NCBI GenBank assembly: GCA_003952965.2
Contig: CM025853.1
Span: forward strand, 6,352,981 to 6,416,980
Reading direction: 5' to 3'
Length of the DNA stretch: 64,000 nucleotides
Origin: Morella rubra
Taxonomy: Eukaryota; Streptophyta; Magnoliopsida; Fagales; Myricaceae
The notes under the pieces are model-generated. The model had not been told where the DNA came from. It saw only the letters and a list, made by a program, of their open reading frames with translations, and ran no database searches. This document shows positions 19,906-31,264 of the stretch, one piece after another. Every line of letters starts with the position of its first letter. Positions within the stretch are counted from its first letter, which is position 1. Made by a program: the position numbers and the translations under genes.

Positions 19906-21018
19906 ATTGAACCCATGACGTTATACTCATTCAAACTGGATTAGAAAAACAAAAAGCCCAATCCACTAAGATCTGTCATCATTATAGGTTTGCAGCAACT
20001 TTAAAATCCAAAAATGGTCCACTGACGGCCCAAAGGCTTAGAGCTAACACCCCTATCCGAACCGGGCTCATTATAGGTCAGTTATGTCATTTACTCGCAA
20101 CATATAGAAAACACAATTTATGACATGAAGTTACGAGGAAAAACATATCAGGCGTAAAACTTGAATGTGCATTGCGTCATTAGAAAAAAAAGAATTCCGA
20201 AAATTCATTCACATAGATCGACCTGACCTAATATATACGAAAACTATCGACCGATACCACAAACATATTAACACGATATCTCCCACATCTTCGGTCCAAA
20301 TACTACCTGACCGTTAAAAACAAATGAAAAGCTAAGTTCAACTACCAATAACCTCTAGCAGACCACGGTTGTTTCATGCGGGTTAGAAGGATCATGCAGC
20401 AATGCTTTAATTATTTACGATAGGAAAACAAAAAGGAGAGAATATAGAGAGAGCAACGCTGTCTACCAACCACCATCACAATACTTGAGCTACAAAGCTT
20501 CCATATAAAAAGATTCGGTCAGTCCTGAACAGAAGTAGGAATGCCACTGTTGAATCCCAAGCAAATCGAATTTGTAAGTAAAGCCTAAACGAAACGAGGG
20601 TGATAGCAATGCCCTCTTCAGCAGATCTTGCTCAGACAAACGACAGATCGTATATGGAACTCTACACTATGATGTAGCTAGCTTCATATCTGGGAAATCA
20701 TAAAAGCTCATTGTCTTTACAGGGGGAGGGGGGGAAGGGGATATTGTCCCGAAACAAGTGCAGCAGTTGCAAAGTGAGCCACTATTACTCGCCAATGAAA
20801 CTGCCTTCCTACAATGGCAGAGGGAGATAGACCTTGCTGCAGCTAACTTCCTATTTACAGGACTAGGAAAAAAGGAGGCCTAAAGTAAACAAAAACCTTT
20901 AAAAAAGAAAAGCTCCTGAGCAGGCTTTTAGTAGCAACCCCATCCCCTTCACCCCTCCATTTGTATATGCTATACTGGGCTATCAAAACAAAGTTTGGAG
21001 GAAAACAAAAAATAGTAC
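19906..21018. other. No gene recognised; includes probable 3' flank of the MORC-like exons
   Basis: The part from about 20420 to 21018 immediately follows the stop codon of the exons at 21019-23454 on the minus strand and may be their 3' untranslated region. It contains a G-run (20721-20736). The remainder is unique AT-rich sequence. Confidence 0.4.
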
Positions 21019-23454
21019 CTACATCTGTACTTTTTTTTCCTCCTTCAATGTTCCCAAGGATTGTAATTCACTCACCATCCGGTCATACTCACGTTGAACA
21101 TCCTCTATTTCAATTCTGAGCTGTGTCACCTGCAGGTACAAAATAGAATAATACTCCGTCAACGGGTGGAAAAAAGTCTTTCCATTAGCTAGCATCAGTT
21201 TGGGTGATGCAATAGGAATCTCCAACTTCAGTAGTGAATACAAACAAGCAAAGCATCATAATGACCTGAAATTAGTTTGGTACTTGCAAATTTTAAGGAC
21301 GGGGGTTGAATCGTATTTGACTAAAGGCAGGCATATGCTTTCTTTAGCATAAAGTTAAACTTTGAATGGAGCCTACGTTTCATCAAGTTCAGGGAAAATT
21401 GCAGGTGTTCTACTAGATGTCGTAGAAACAGAAAATTCCTCCCTCTCATCCTGAAAGGATTTCCATTATCTTCCAGTTTTATTTTTCTAATGCTGCCCGT
21501 ACAAATAAAATTTTTCCTACAGATGTTTCATGAGATAGAAGTCACCTATGACATGGTGCCCAAACACCACAGAAAAAATTAGATTTCGTTTCAAAGAACT
21601 GCCAAATGTTTTGGGTTTTACATTATAATAGGAAAAGTAGTACTTTCAGCATCAGCAGATGCAAATCTACAACACGTGAAGATATAAATCAAATAGGAAA
21701 ATCTGGAACAAGGTAGTCACTATTAGTGCATTCAAAGTACCTTCAGATTAAGTTGTTCCTCCCTCTTCTCATACTCCAAGCATCTGAAAACATAAAACAA
21801 ACAAACAAATGAGGACCTTCTGTGAGCATGAATTGATGCCTGATTGGTCATAGCTCCTTTTAGTTTCGACTACAACTGGTGCTTTAGGCAAGATGCTTTC
21901 GAGCCAAAAAAGGGTCCCTCGCTATACAAGGATCAGCTAATGCTTGTATAAATCGCTATGAAACACAACACTGGAAAAACAATCTCCCAATTTATGACCA
22001 AAATGTCAACCCCTAAAAGCTGAATTCCATTTACTATGGTCAATGCGCTCTATCTCAGACAGCATCCTTCTCCCTTGAGAGCGGAGTTGAAGGTGAGCTC
22101 ATGAGTTAAGTCCGGCTGGCTAGGTGTGTGGATTACCAATTACAAAAGAAAAAGAAAAAACAAGAAAATGCAGATATCCAAGGAGGACTAAATTTCTAAT
22201 ATACTTACTTTGCATGGAGCTTCTTGTTTTCTTGCAACAAGTTCACAGCCTCCTGATCCTTCAGCTGATTAACAATATTATTAAGTGGCTACAGAAAAGG
22301 CATGAAAGAAGTTAAAGAACATTTTTTCTCACTCTGTTTCTGGGTGTGAGATTATTATACCATAAACAAGTGCATGATATAATGTCCCATTAAGCATTGA
22401 AGAAAGTATTAAAACATCCATCCAAGCTACAAAACTCCCAAGAAGAGACGCATTTTGGCTCAGAAACAGTGCTGAAAGTAACTAGAAGGATAACTAGAAA
22501 GGAGGAAGATTTTGGTAAAGGGGTGTTCCCTTTACCCAAAAAAAAAAGGAAAAAACAAAGAGAGGGAAAAAAGTTCTGACTTTCAGTAGACCAACAAATA
22601 AAAAGTTTGAATGTTTTGTAGGCCCTCTAAGGGCATGTTCGTTTTGGTAAAATTTTAAGAATTTTAAGTATGGTGTGAATATTTAGGTGATGTTGGAGTT
22701 TTATTGGTATTTGTATAAAAGTTGTTGAGTAGTATTGATGTTTGTAAAAAAGGTAATGTTGAGTTGTATTGGTATTGTGTAGAAGTAATGTTGGGATTGT
22801 AATTTTAGAGGGTTGAATTCAAATTCTAAAATTTTCATCAAAACGAACATGCCCTAAATCATCAGCGGGGAGACAAAGAATACACCAGCATTGAATATTG
22901 ATTGTTAGTCTCTACTTCTACAATTAATTCAAACTAATTAACCCATATAAAGGTAAATTGAGAGCAAGGTCCAAATTCTTTCAGCTGGAGTAGATGGATG
23001 ATTTAGACTGAATGTTGGTGAAAATGAACTACAAGTAACCCACACAGACCTGTATCTCTCGGCTCTGCCCAGCATCAGTTACATTAGCTACCTCCACTGC
23101 CTGCCTTTTTTTCTTTTCTACTTCTGGCAAATCAAAATGCTCCTTCCTCTTCATGAGTAATCCTATGGCAACAGAAGGCATCCTATGTTGGATGACATTT
23201 ATTAAGGTAAAAATAATCGAAATTGATTTTAACTTAAAAAAGTACCATGTTCAGATCTGCACTGAGACTTGGGAATTGACTGTTCTGCTCTTCCAAGTGC
23301 TGCTTTTGTATAATCAATAGCAAAAGAACTTTTAGAAGATATGACAGGTCGTTGTTTGCCATTCTGTGGGATTCCATGAGGTGAAACTTGCAGGGTCTCT
23401 GGTGCCCGGGGACCTTTTGCAGCCTGATACCCAATTAGTCCACAATGATAATCC
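21019..23454 (-). CDS. Last five exons of a MORC-like (MICRORCHIDIA) gene, copy 1
   Basis: Five minus-strand exons join in frame with GT-AG introns: 23246-23454, 23050-23162, 22209-22264, 21741-21783 and 21019-21129 (stop TAG). The first exon reads DYHCGLIGYQ, like the end of the S5/MORC region. The next carries a basic KRKEHFDLPEVEKKKRQ stretch (likely nuclear signal). The last three encode a heptad-rich coiled coil (NLLQENKKLHAKCLEYEK, VTQLRIEIEDVQREYDRM). Plant MORC proteins are GHKL ATPases that work in RNA-directed silencing and pathogen responses, using the C-terminal coiled coil to dimerise. The ATPase exons are missing: an antisense Copia element starts 49 bp upstream of the first visible exon. 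No stops or splice-site damage are seen, so this may be the 3' end of a live gene. Family assignment is from motif memory. Confidence 0.6.
22631..22854. mobile_element. Tourist-like MITE in a MORC intron, copy 1
   Basis: The terminal inverted repeat GGGCATGTTCGTTTTG / CAAAACGAACATGCCC continues into AAAATTTT. TAA flanks both sides as a direct repeat (22628-22630 and 22855-22857). A 3-bp TAA duplication with GGGC-type ends is typical of PIF/Harbinger MITEs. It is 224 bp with no coding capacity. Confidence 0.82.
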
Positions 23455-23502
23455 CTGCCAAAGTTCATTAACTTGCATCATGTAGGTATTACACATCTCT
23501 GC

Positions 23503-23738
23503 TGTCAACGGACAGCATAGCTGGCCAATTTATGGTCAATTCAAATTCAATCGAACGTTATGAATTTCCTCCCCGATTATTTCCTTGTATAGCTTGATCG
23601 GTTATTTTCATTTGATTGTATAGCTTTTATTTCCTTAGCTAGAATCTATGTAATTATAGCGGTGTAATTTTCCTATATAATAGAAGGTCTCAACGAAGAC
23701 AACACACGGTTTTTCTCCAAATCTCTATAAAGTTATCA
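23503..23738 (+). repeat. 5' LTR of the Copia element, copy 1 (start tentative)
   Basis: The end is fixed by ...AAAGTTATCA directly before the primer-binding site. The start is placed at the TGTCAACGG near 23503 because LTRs begin with TG and the length (236 bp) is plausible. It contains TATATAATAG (about 23675), a possible TATA box for the element. Confidence 0.55.
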
Positions 23739-23752
23739 TGGTATCGGAGCCC
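23739..23752 (+). other. Primer-binding site (initiator tRNA-Met type)
   Basis: TGGTATCGGAGCCC follows the LTR end and resembles the TGGTATCAGAGC site that plant Copia elements use to prime minus-strand synthesis with tRNA-Met. Confidence 0.75.
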
Positions 23753-24433
23753 TTATCATAAACTGAGTTATTCCCGATCTTCGCTTCTCCTCTCTTTTCA
23801 CGGGATTCTAGTCCATTCTCGACCTTCGACTCCCTGTCGGTAAGATTCGTTTCCGAGCGAATTCTTATTTCGTCGTGGGTGCTGTTTCGAGCCGCTGTTC
23901 TGCTGGTGCTCCTGGTGGATCTTGGCTCCCGTCGTTGTCGCAGCTCTTGGGGGCTGTTAGTTCTCGCAGATCTTCTCGTTGGGTGCTGTCGATCTCGTGT
24001 TGCAGCTTCTTGGCTCGTTGGATCTCAGTCTTGGCTCGGTTTGCTGTTCTTGGCCATTTCGTTTCTGATTCGCAGCTTCTTGGTGATTTTCTCCTTCATT
24101 AAATTTGTCATATCTGATCTGACGCTGCTCCCACCGTAGAGGGTGCTATTTTTTTAGGAGCGGGTGCTATTTTTTTCCAGCGGTGATATTATTGCCGTGT
24201 GGTTTTATTGATTTTTTTGGTGCCATTATTTACTGTTGGCTTAGGAGAGACACGCTGATACTTTTGCTCTGGTGGGTATTACAGTGCAGATTCCCAACGT
24301 GCTGCTACAGTGCATATCTTCACTAGTGGGTGTTACGTGGCTTGGGAAAGACACGTGCAGATTCCTGTCGTGCTGTTACAATGCAGATTCACGTGAGATA
24401 CTTTTCCAATCATGAGTGTTTGATTTGTGATTT

Positions 24434-25792
24434 TTGGATACTATTCTCTTATTCTATTGTAGTAACGAGGCCATATTCTTGTGGGTGTTAACTCTGTTGG
24501 GGGATATTATTGTTGGCGAGTGTCTTCTCTTGTATCTGTCTCATGACGTCCATAAGTCAGATGCATTCTTTGTCCGCCTTAATGGCAAAAATTATTCGGC
24601 TTGGGCTTTTCAGTTTAAAGTCTTTGTCACTGGCAAGGGTCTATGGGGTCATGTTGATGGCAGTAGTCTTTTGCCAGATAAAGACAAAGAAAAAGAGCAA
24701 CATGTGAAGTGGGTGGTCCAGGACGCTCAAGTTATGTCCTGGATTCTCGGGTCGGTTGAGCCAAATATTGTTCTGAATCTTCAACTATCCAAAACTGCTG
24801 CCGAAATGTGGAACTACTTGAAGAAGCTCTATAGTCACACAAATAATGCTCGCCGGTTTCAATTAGAGCTTGAGTTATCAACTCTTACCCAGGACAATCT
24901 CTCCATCTCAGATTTCTATTCTCTTTTCATGAATCTTTGGACTGAGTATACTGATATTGTCTATGCTACTATACCTCCTGACGGTCTTGCTGCAGTTCAA
25001 TCCGTGCATGAAACAAGTAAGAGAGATCAGTTTCTTATGAAACTCCGATCTGAATTTGAAGCCACAAGATCTAATCTCATGAATAGAGAGATTGTTCCCA
25101 CTTTGGATGCATGTCTAAACGATCTCTTTCGTGAAGAGCAACGTCTTCTTACTCACACAGCCATGGACCAGCGTCAGTCCTCTTCTGCACCTGTTCCCGT
25201 GGCTTATGCTGTGCAAGGAACGAACCGCGGGAGGGACATGAGTACTGTTCAGTGCTTCAGTTGCAAGGGATTTGGTCATTATGCTGCCAATTGCCCCAAA
25301 AAGTTTTGCAATTATTGCAAAAAACCTGGCCACATCATCAAGGAGTGCTCTATCCGACCTCCAAAGAAATCAGAAAAAGCCTACAATGTCTCAGTTGACT
25401 CTTCGAGTGCTTCTAGCTCTGCAAATACTGCTTCTCCTACACCGCATGTTCCAACTCCCATTCAGTCCATAACTCCAAAAATGATTCAACAAATGATTGT
25501 TTCTGCATTCTCTGCATTAGGGGTATCAGGTAAAAAAATTTCATTCTCACAACCTTGGCATTTTGATTCTGGAGCTTCCCACCATATGACCAATAGTATT
25601 GTTCCTCTTACAAATGTCCAAAAGTATACAGGAAATCTCAAGATACGTACTGCTGATGGCAGTCCTTTGTCTATCACTGCTGTTGGTGATGTTTCTCCTT
25701 CATTAACAAATGTTTTTGTTTCTCCTGGTCTTTCTACTAATCTTGTTTCCGTGGGTCAGTTGGTTGACAATGGTTGTCACGTTCAATTTTCT
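24434..25792 (+). CDS. Copia gag and start of protease, copy 1 (partial)
   Basis: From about 24555 the frame matches Copia gag: FFVRLNGKNYSAWAFQF, a UBN2-type core, then two CCHC zinc knuckles (CFSCKGFGHYAANC and CNYCKKPGHIIKEC) that bind genomic RNA. The aspartic protease active site follows as FDSGASHHMT. The natural start is probably ATGACGTCC at 24543, but copy 1 has one base fewer just after it (CCATAAG against CCAATAAG in copy 2). The open frame therefore runs in from upstream instead. The frame ends at the N gap. It acts in retrotransposon particle formation. Confidence 0.85.
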
Positions 25793-25924
25793 NNNNNNNN
25801 NNNNNNNNNNNNNNNNNNNNNNNNNNNNNNNNNNNNNNNNNNNNNNNNNNNNNNNNNNNNNNNNNNNNNNNNNNNNNNNNNNNNNNNNNNNNNNNNNNNN
25901 NNNNNNNNNNNNNNNNNNNNNNNN
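25793..25924. other. Assembly gap of 132 N
   Basis: 132 unknown bases between copy 1 and copy 2 of the 14-kb block. The odd length suggests an estimated gap, unlike the round 1000-N gap later. Confidence 0.99.
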
Positions 25925-26035
25925 ATTATAATATTTTAGTGGAAATTAAGTCAAACTAATTGTAGCAAGCAATAACAATTTGCTTGTGAGTTTTCTTTAT
26001 CTGAAAAGACTGGAATCCTCATTTGTTTACTAGAA

Positions 26036-26411
26036 GTGGTAATTTCATAATTTGCCCATTAAGTATGAGCAAAAATCAATGTCGACCCATTAATTACCTT
26101 AACGGATTTTTACATCCTTTAAGTTTAAAAATTGATTAAAAGTCATCCTCCGTCCATTTTTTGTGTTAAAACAGACAGACTGTGGACGACTTTTAATCAT
26201 TTTTTAAACTTAAAGGACGTAAAGTGATATGAGTAAATATCACGTGGAAGGCAACTGTTCATGGAGTCCGTTTGTTTTAACGTCAAAAATGGACGGTGGA
26301 CGAATTTTAATCATTTTTAAAAACTTAAAGGACGTAAAAATCTGTTAAGGTAATTGGAGAGTCGACATTGATTTTTTCTTATACTTAATGGGCGAACAAT
26401 GAAATTACCCA
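26036..26411. mobile_element. Long-TIR MULE-type MITE, copy 2
   Basis: Counterpart of 11875-12249, with the same TTACTAGAA flanks and one extra T inside. Confidence 0.82.
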
Positions 26412-26682
26412 TTACTAGAATTATAAAACCCGTAGCCCCAACGGATAGGTTTCATTCTTGTTTTTTTTGGTAGCATTTCTATTCCCTTTTTGTTCACTTA
26501 TTTCCATAGAACGCTTATTTGAAGGAATCGTTGAGGAAAATGTTTGGAAATAGGCAGAACAGTGCATAGTGATTTATGAGTCTATGACCTAAATTGCTAA
26601 TCTAATCACAAATCAGTAATAGGCAGAGGGGGGGCTTGCCTAGTCTAAAAGGAGCAAATTGGTTATAAAAAAGGATTAAGGG

Positions 26683-27144
26683 TAGAGCTGCACAATTGGA
26701 AATCCGGTTCGATTTTTGGATCGGAATCCGGTCAGATCAGATTTTCGGTTGTACCTAAAATGAAGGACTGAACCGAACCACTTAAGTGGTCCAAACCAAT
26801 TTTAATTTTTTTTGCCTAACTTTTTTTTTTTAATTATTTTTTTTGTAAATCAAGGGAAAGGGAGGACTTAATTTCAAAGGGGGAAGGCTGGAAGGGACTC
26901 AAGGGACTAGGGAGGGCGTCAAAACACATAGTTTTACTTAGGGTTTTTATTTTTTAAGTTTAAAATTTGTATTACAAAAATTTTAAAAAATATTTATTAT
27001 TTAAATTAATAAATCCGGTCTGGTCCGAATCTCAAAAGGCTTGGACCGAACCAGACCGGATACAACCGATTTTTCAAATCCGGTCCGATCCGATCCGGTT
27101 TTTACAGTCCGGTCCGATTTGCGGTCTGATTCTGTGCAGCCCTA
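26683..27144. mobile_element. hAT-type MITE, copy 2
   Basis: Counterpart of 12521-12984, two bases shorter, with the same ATTAAGGG / ATTGAGGG flanks. Confidence 0.72.
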
Positions 27145-27195
27145 ATTGAGGGGGCTAACCTTGTTTGAAAAGAGCAGATTCGATAATTAAAAAAA

Positions 27196-27738
27196 GGCTA
27201 AATTGCACTTAGGGCCCCTGAGGTATACGAAGGTTGCAAATGAGCCCTTGAGTAACGTTTTCAACAAATAGAACCCCTGAGGTAAAGTTTAAGTCAAATC
27301 GAGACCTCTCCATCTATTTTCCGTCAGCCCCATTAACGACAATTGCTATCAGGGCTTTAAAATCCACGTCATAATGAATTAGAAAGCATCATCGGTCTAG
27401 TTAAAACACCTATGTCACATCTGCACCAGGTGTTTGCCAACTCACCGTGCCTAGTTTAACAAAAGAAAAACAACTTAATGAGATGACATTCTCCCATTGC
27501 AACACCTGGCATAGATGTGGCGTGACGTTTTAAATGGACAAGTGGTGCTTTCTAATTTATTATGACGTGAATTTTAAAACCTTGATAGCAATGACCGTTA
27601 ATGGGGCTGACGGAAAATGAACGTAGGGGCCTCGATTTGACTAAAACTCTATCTCATGAGACTATTTGTTGAAAACATTACCTCAGGAGCTCATTTGCAA
27701 CCTTCATATACCTCAGGAGTTATGGATGCAATTAAGCC
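27196..27738. mobile_element. Foldback/MULE-like element, copy 2
   Basis: Counterpart of 13036-13576 with the same TTAAAAAAA flanks. Small indels against copy 1 lie near 27252, 27483 and 27523. Confidence 0.75.
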
Positions 27739-27811
27739 TTAAAAAAACAAACAAACTTTTTACATTGGCCTGGCCGGTTGCCCCCCCCCACATCCGCCAC
27801 CTAAGCCATAT

Positions 27812-30305
27812 ATAAAAGTTTTTCGAACTGACGGTGATTCGATGGTATAAGATTTTAGACCTAACAGCTTCTACTTTATCTCATTTTTAAATATAACACA
27901 AATAATAAACTCTCTCTTTTCTACCATGATCAACAAACTGAGCCTAGAACGACATATGTGATTCGGAGGCTTCGAGTAATAAGCGACTAATTAAGTGGAC
28001 AACAAATCTAGAAGCCTCCGCCTCTGCACCATATCAAGATTAACACTGATGGGAGAGAAGTTTGCCGTTGCTGTAGCCATTAGAGAGAAGTTTGCAGTTG
28101 CTGCGGCAGTTTTTAGAGACTGTCAAGGAACGTAAGGTAATGGGAGCAGTGGTGGAGAAGTTTTCTCCAGTAGAAAGTGAGACAGTGGTAGCAAGACTAG
28201 GGGCTGTTGTGGCTTCCAATTGAAGATGGCAGAAAGTGATCCTGGAACGCGACTCTTCTCTAGTGTTCAGGTCTATCCAACATTTTTCCCAGAACATTGA
28301 TTGCAGAAATGCGAAATATATATAAGCTGACATCCATTATCATCTGAACTATTTGCAAATATGGACAGCACACCATGTTAACCGAGGTCATGCAAACGCT
28401 GCTGCGCACCAACCAGTCGTTGGGGGCGCCTGATCTATTTTGGGCTTTTTTCTTCTATGTGGTTTTATGAGGGGACGGACCCTCTTAACTTTGTAATTTG
28501 TATTCCCTCTCTTATTTTTTTTGTATGCTTTTAATAAAGGAGCTATTTTTACAAAAATGAATTAATTTTATCTCTTTTTAACAGCTTTAGTTTCATACAA
28601 ATTTAACTCTACACTTTATTCTAATTTTAATTAAATATTACATGAACCTTAGCGCCTAGTGTATCTCTTACATTTCTAAGTTACTTTTTATTTTTATTTT
28701 TTTTAGTTAACGAAAGGAAATATTATAAATTAGAGCAGAATATATAATAAAAAATACAAACAACACCAAGAAGAAAAACCAAAACTAGCTTTGTTACTAG
28801 ACGGTGTTTGACATGGCTATCTTCCAACAAATCCAGTTAAGATTTATCTGTTTTTTTTTTTTGGTAGGTAAGAATTGAATTTGTTGTACAGCTTGTAGGT
28901 CATCTACTGCAATGAAAATGCTCCCACACTTGTTTGATATACAGGGCAATGACGAAATTTTGCAGGGTGATCACTTCTACAGTTCTATTCGTGAGCAAAC
29001 AGTCGAAAGTTGGACCCGACCTCGGCCATGCATCTATTCCTTGAGTTTGGTCCAATCAAAGTACCAAGTTCAGAACATCCTTCACTGCTACAGCCTACAT
29101 GCGAACATTAGCCCAACAGAGAGGTGTCACAGACACAACTTATCTTCGGGTTGACTCTTTGGAACCAAAACTCTTTTAGCCTCTTTGGAAACAAAAATTG
29201 GACACCGCACGTAGCGTTGGCGGTGGTGTTGGCACCACCACTTATGCACAGCCCTTCATAAATAGTCCTTAAATTTTTTTTAAATCATAATTGACCTTTC
29301 AAGAAACCAGCGCATTAGATCTATGAAATTATGTCGAGGTGTGCATAAATTAGTTCAGACAATCAATTTTTTTTAAAAAAGACTACCTCAATAAGCAACC
29401 ATTAACCAACCACGAAGATTGGGATTAGGAAAACTTACATGATAGCATTAGAAAAAAAAAAAAAAGAAGCTATTGTTGAGAATCTAAGCTGACATGTACG
29501 TAATCTACAAGAGTCTTGTGCATCAAAGCAACACACGGACCACTTATAGAAGATGCAAAAGCACACAAAATTGATGGTACTTCTTTTTCATTTGATTTGT
29601 GCAAAATATACACCGCTATGCTCAGCAAGTGTTCACAAGCGGACGGGAGTTTTTTGCACCAAAAGTATTTTAGTACGTAAATGTTAGACGAGAACATAAA
29701 AAATGGTAGGCTCGCAAATCATATTAAGGTGTTATTCGATATTTATCCTAAAAACATAGTATATACGTCAATAAATTATCACTTATCCTAAAAAATTTCG
29801 ACTGATAAAAGATTAATGGAAGCAGAAAGCAGAAGATGCTCAAGAAAACATAGAGCATACCATAAAATAGGGAAGAACAGATCAAGTGGCGGTGGATGAA
29901 GAGGAGGGTGTCAATGAGGGTTTGGTTGAGGGTTTATAAAGGGTTCCAAACTTTCAAGCTGTTCTAGGGAAATGCTTATGGTGCTTGTAACCTCTATGAC
30001 CATGCACAAAAGAATATTGTAGAGGGCATCGCATAAAGAGAGGAGCTTTCTTGTTTCCCCGTTTTACAATTCTTTAATGTTTACTGATAGAACCGATCGA
30101 GATGGCCGTATATTAATGTTTCTTTTTATAAAATATATTCCTCCATTAATTTGTTGCCCTTCCTTTTCGAGTGATTAAGAAGAATCACGTGTTGAGGACA
30201 AATATGCTATTTAACAGAACAGAATACATTTCTCTATTAATTTTGTACCCTTCTAGTTCTATTAACTTTTGCTTTTTTTTTTTATTTATTTAATTATTTT
30301 GAAGA
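27812..30305. repeat. Repeat unit U1, copy 2
   Basis: Counterpart of 13650-16150, with the hairpin at 29599-29659 and the TATA-like box at 29933-29940. Confidence 0.72.
28022..28555 (+). pseudogene. RNase H-like domain fragment, copy 2
   Basis: Same broken frames as 13860-14395: KINTDG at the start, the ESETVVARLG piece, and HHVNRE near the end. Confidence 0.6.
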
Positions 30306-30794
30306 TGCTTGAGCTTCTATACGTGATAAGGCCCTCTATACTAATTACTAAATCTCAAACTGTCAAGTGTCAAGCACAGGTACGTAGGTTCAGACTTCCG
30401 AGTCTATAGATATGATCCGTTAAAGAAAAGAAATCCAATTTAATGGCTGCCAAACATCATCTCAAGCAGCGCATGCTTGCGTGAATTTCATTTCTGGGTC
30501 TGGGAAGTGGCCTTAGATCTGCCTAGCCAGTACGTAACGGGTCGGGATCAACAGTACGGTTCCGGAGACTTTCGATCGGATTAACACTCTGAATCCGTTG
30601 CTGTAAATGGGGCACCACGTCCATTAACGAAGGGTATATGGGCGCGCACCATGGCTCGGCTGCTCAAGGGTCTGGCCTGATGCGAGCACAATCTCCTTTT
30701 TTTCGTCACCCCGATTGTACCTGCATTAAAATTAAGTGAGCCCAGAGATTCAACTAGTTAGACGGAAATCCCCCGGCCCTTTTCGTCCTTCTTC
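30306..30794. other. No gene recognised
   Basis: Counterpart of the unique stretch 16151-16560 and the bases up to the foldback. Confidence 0.4.
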
Positions 30795-31185
30795 CTAAAT
30801 CATCCTAAATTCTATCAAAATTCCACTAATTCCTCTCCCTCAATTTTGGCGAATCCCCTCACTCTAGCCAAAATCTCCAAGGGGTCTGACATATTTTTTT
30901 AGAGGCATTTTTGCCTTGGTTCAACTAGTCAAATCCCTTAGTTCACTCTAGTTAAAATCTCCAAGGGTTCCGACCTGTTTTCGCTTAGGTGCCTTAGTTT
31001 AATAGGTCAGACCCCTTGCCAAGGGGTTCGACCTGAGGCTTTTTTTTGGGGTAACTCCAATAGGTCAGACCCTTGCTAATGGTTGAGTATGTGGATTTTG
31101 AAGATTTTTGCTAGAGTGAAGGGATTCACTAAAATTGGGGAGAAGGATTTGTGGAGTTTTAGGAGAATCATAGAGTTAGAGTTCA
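30795..31185. repeat. Foldback sequence, copy 2
   Basis: Counterpart of 16640-17030 with the same facing AGGTCAGACCCCTTG and CAAGGGGTTCGACCT words. Confidence 0.5.
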
Positions 31186-31264
31186 AAATGGGTGACTTTT
31201 TGGGCTGGGCAGAGAGAGAGAGAGACAGAAATTTTCATTGTACTAGTCTAATCCTTTCACTCAC

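Larger units (their letters stand above)
11764..25792 (+). repeat. Copy 1 of the ~14.0-kb duplicated block
   Basis: From the word ATTATAATATTTTAG at 11764 to GTTCAATTTTCT at 25792, every feature recurs in 25925-39944. Offsets run 14161 at the start, 14162 near 13900, 14155 near 17000, 14156 near 21000 and 14153 after 23200, so the two copies differ only by single-base changes and a few small indels. Copy 1 stops exactly at the N gap and copy 2 starts exactly after it. Confidence 0.97.
23503..25792 (+). mobile_element. Ty1/Copia LTR retrotransposon, copy 1, cut by N gap
   Basis: An LTR, a primer-binding site, a long leader, gag and the start of protease are present in order. The element is antisense to the MORC-like exons. 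The 3' part falls in the gap, so no second LTR or target-site duplication can be checked. Confidence 0.88.

Noticed and set aside
24434..24542. Upstream ATG at 24434 as the true gag start
   Set aside because: It is in frame in copy 1 only because of a one-base difference; copy 2 has a better start at the ATGACGTCC site directly before the conserved gag sequence.
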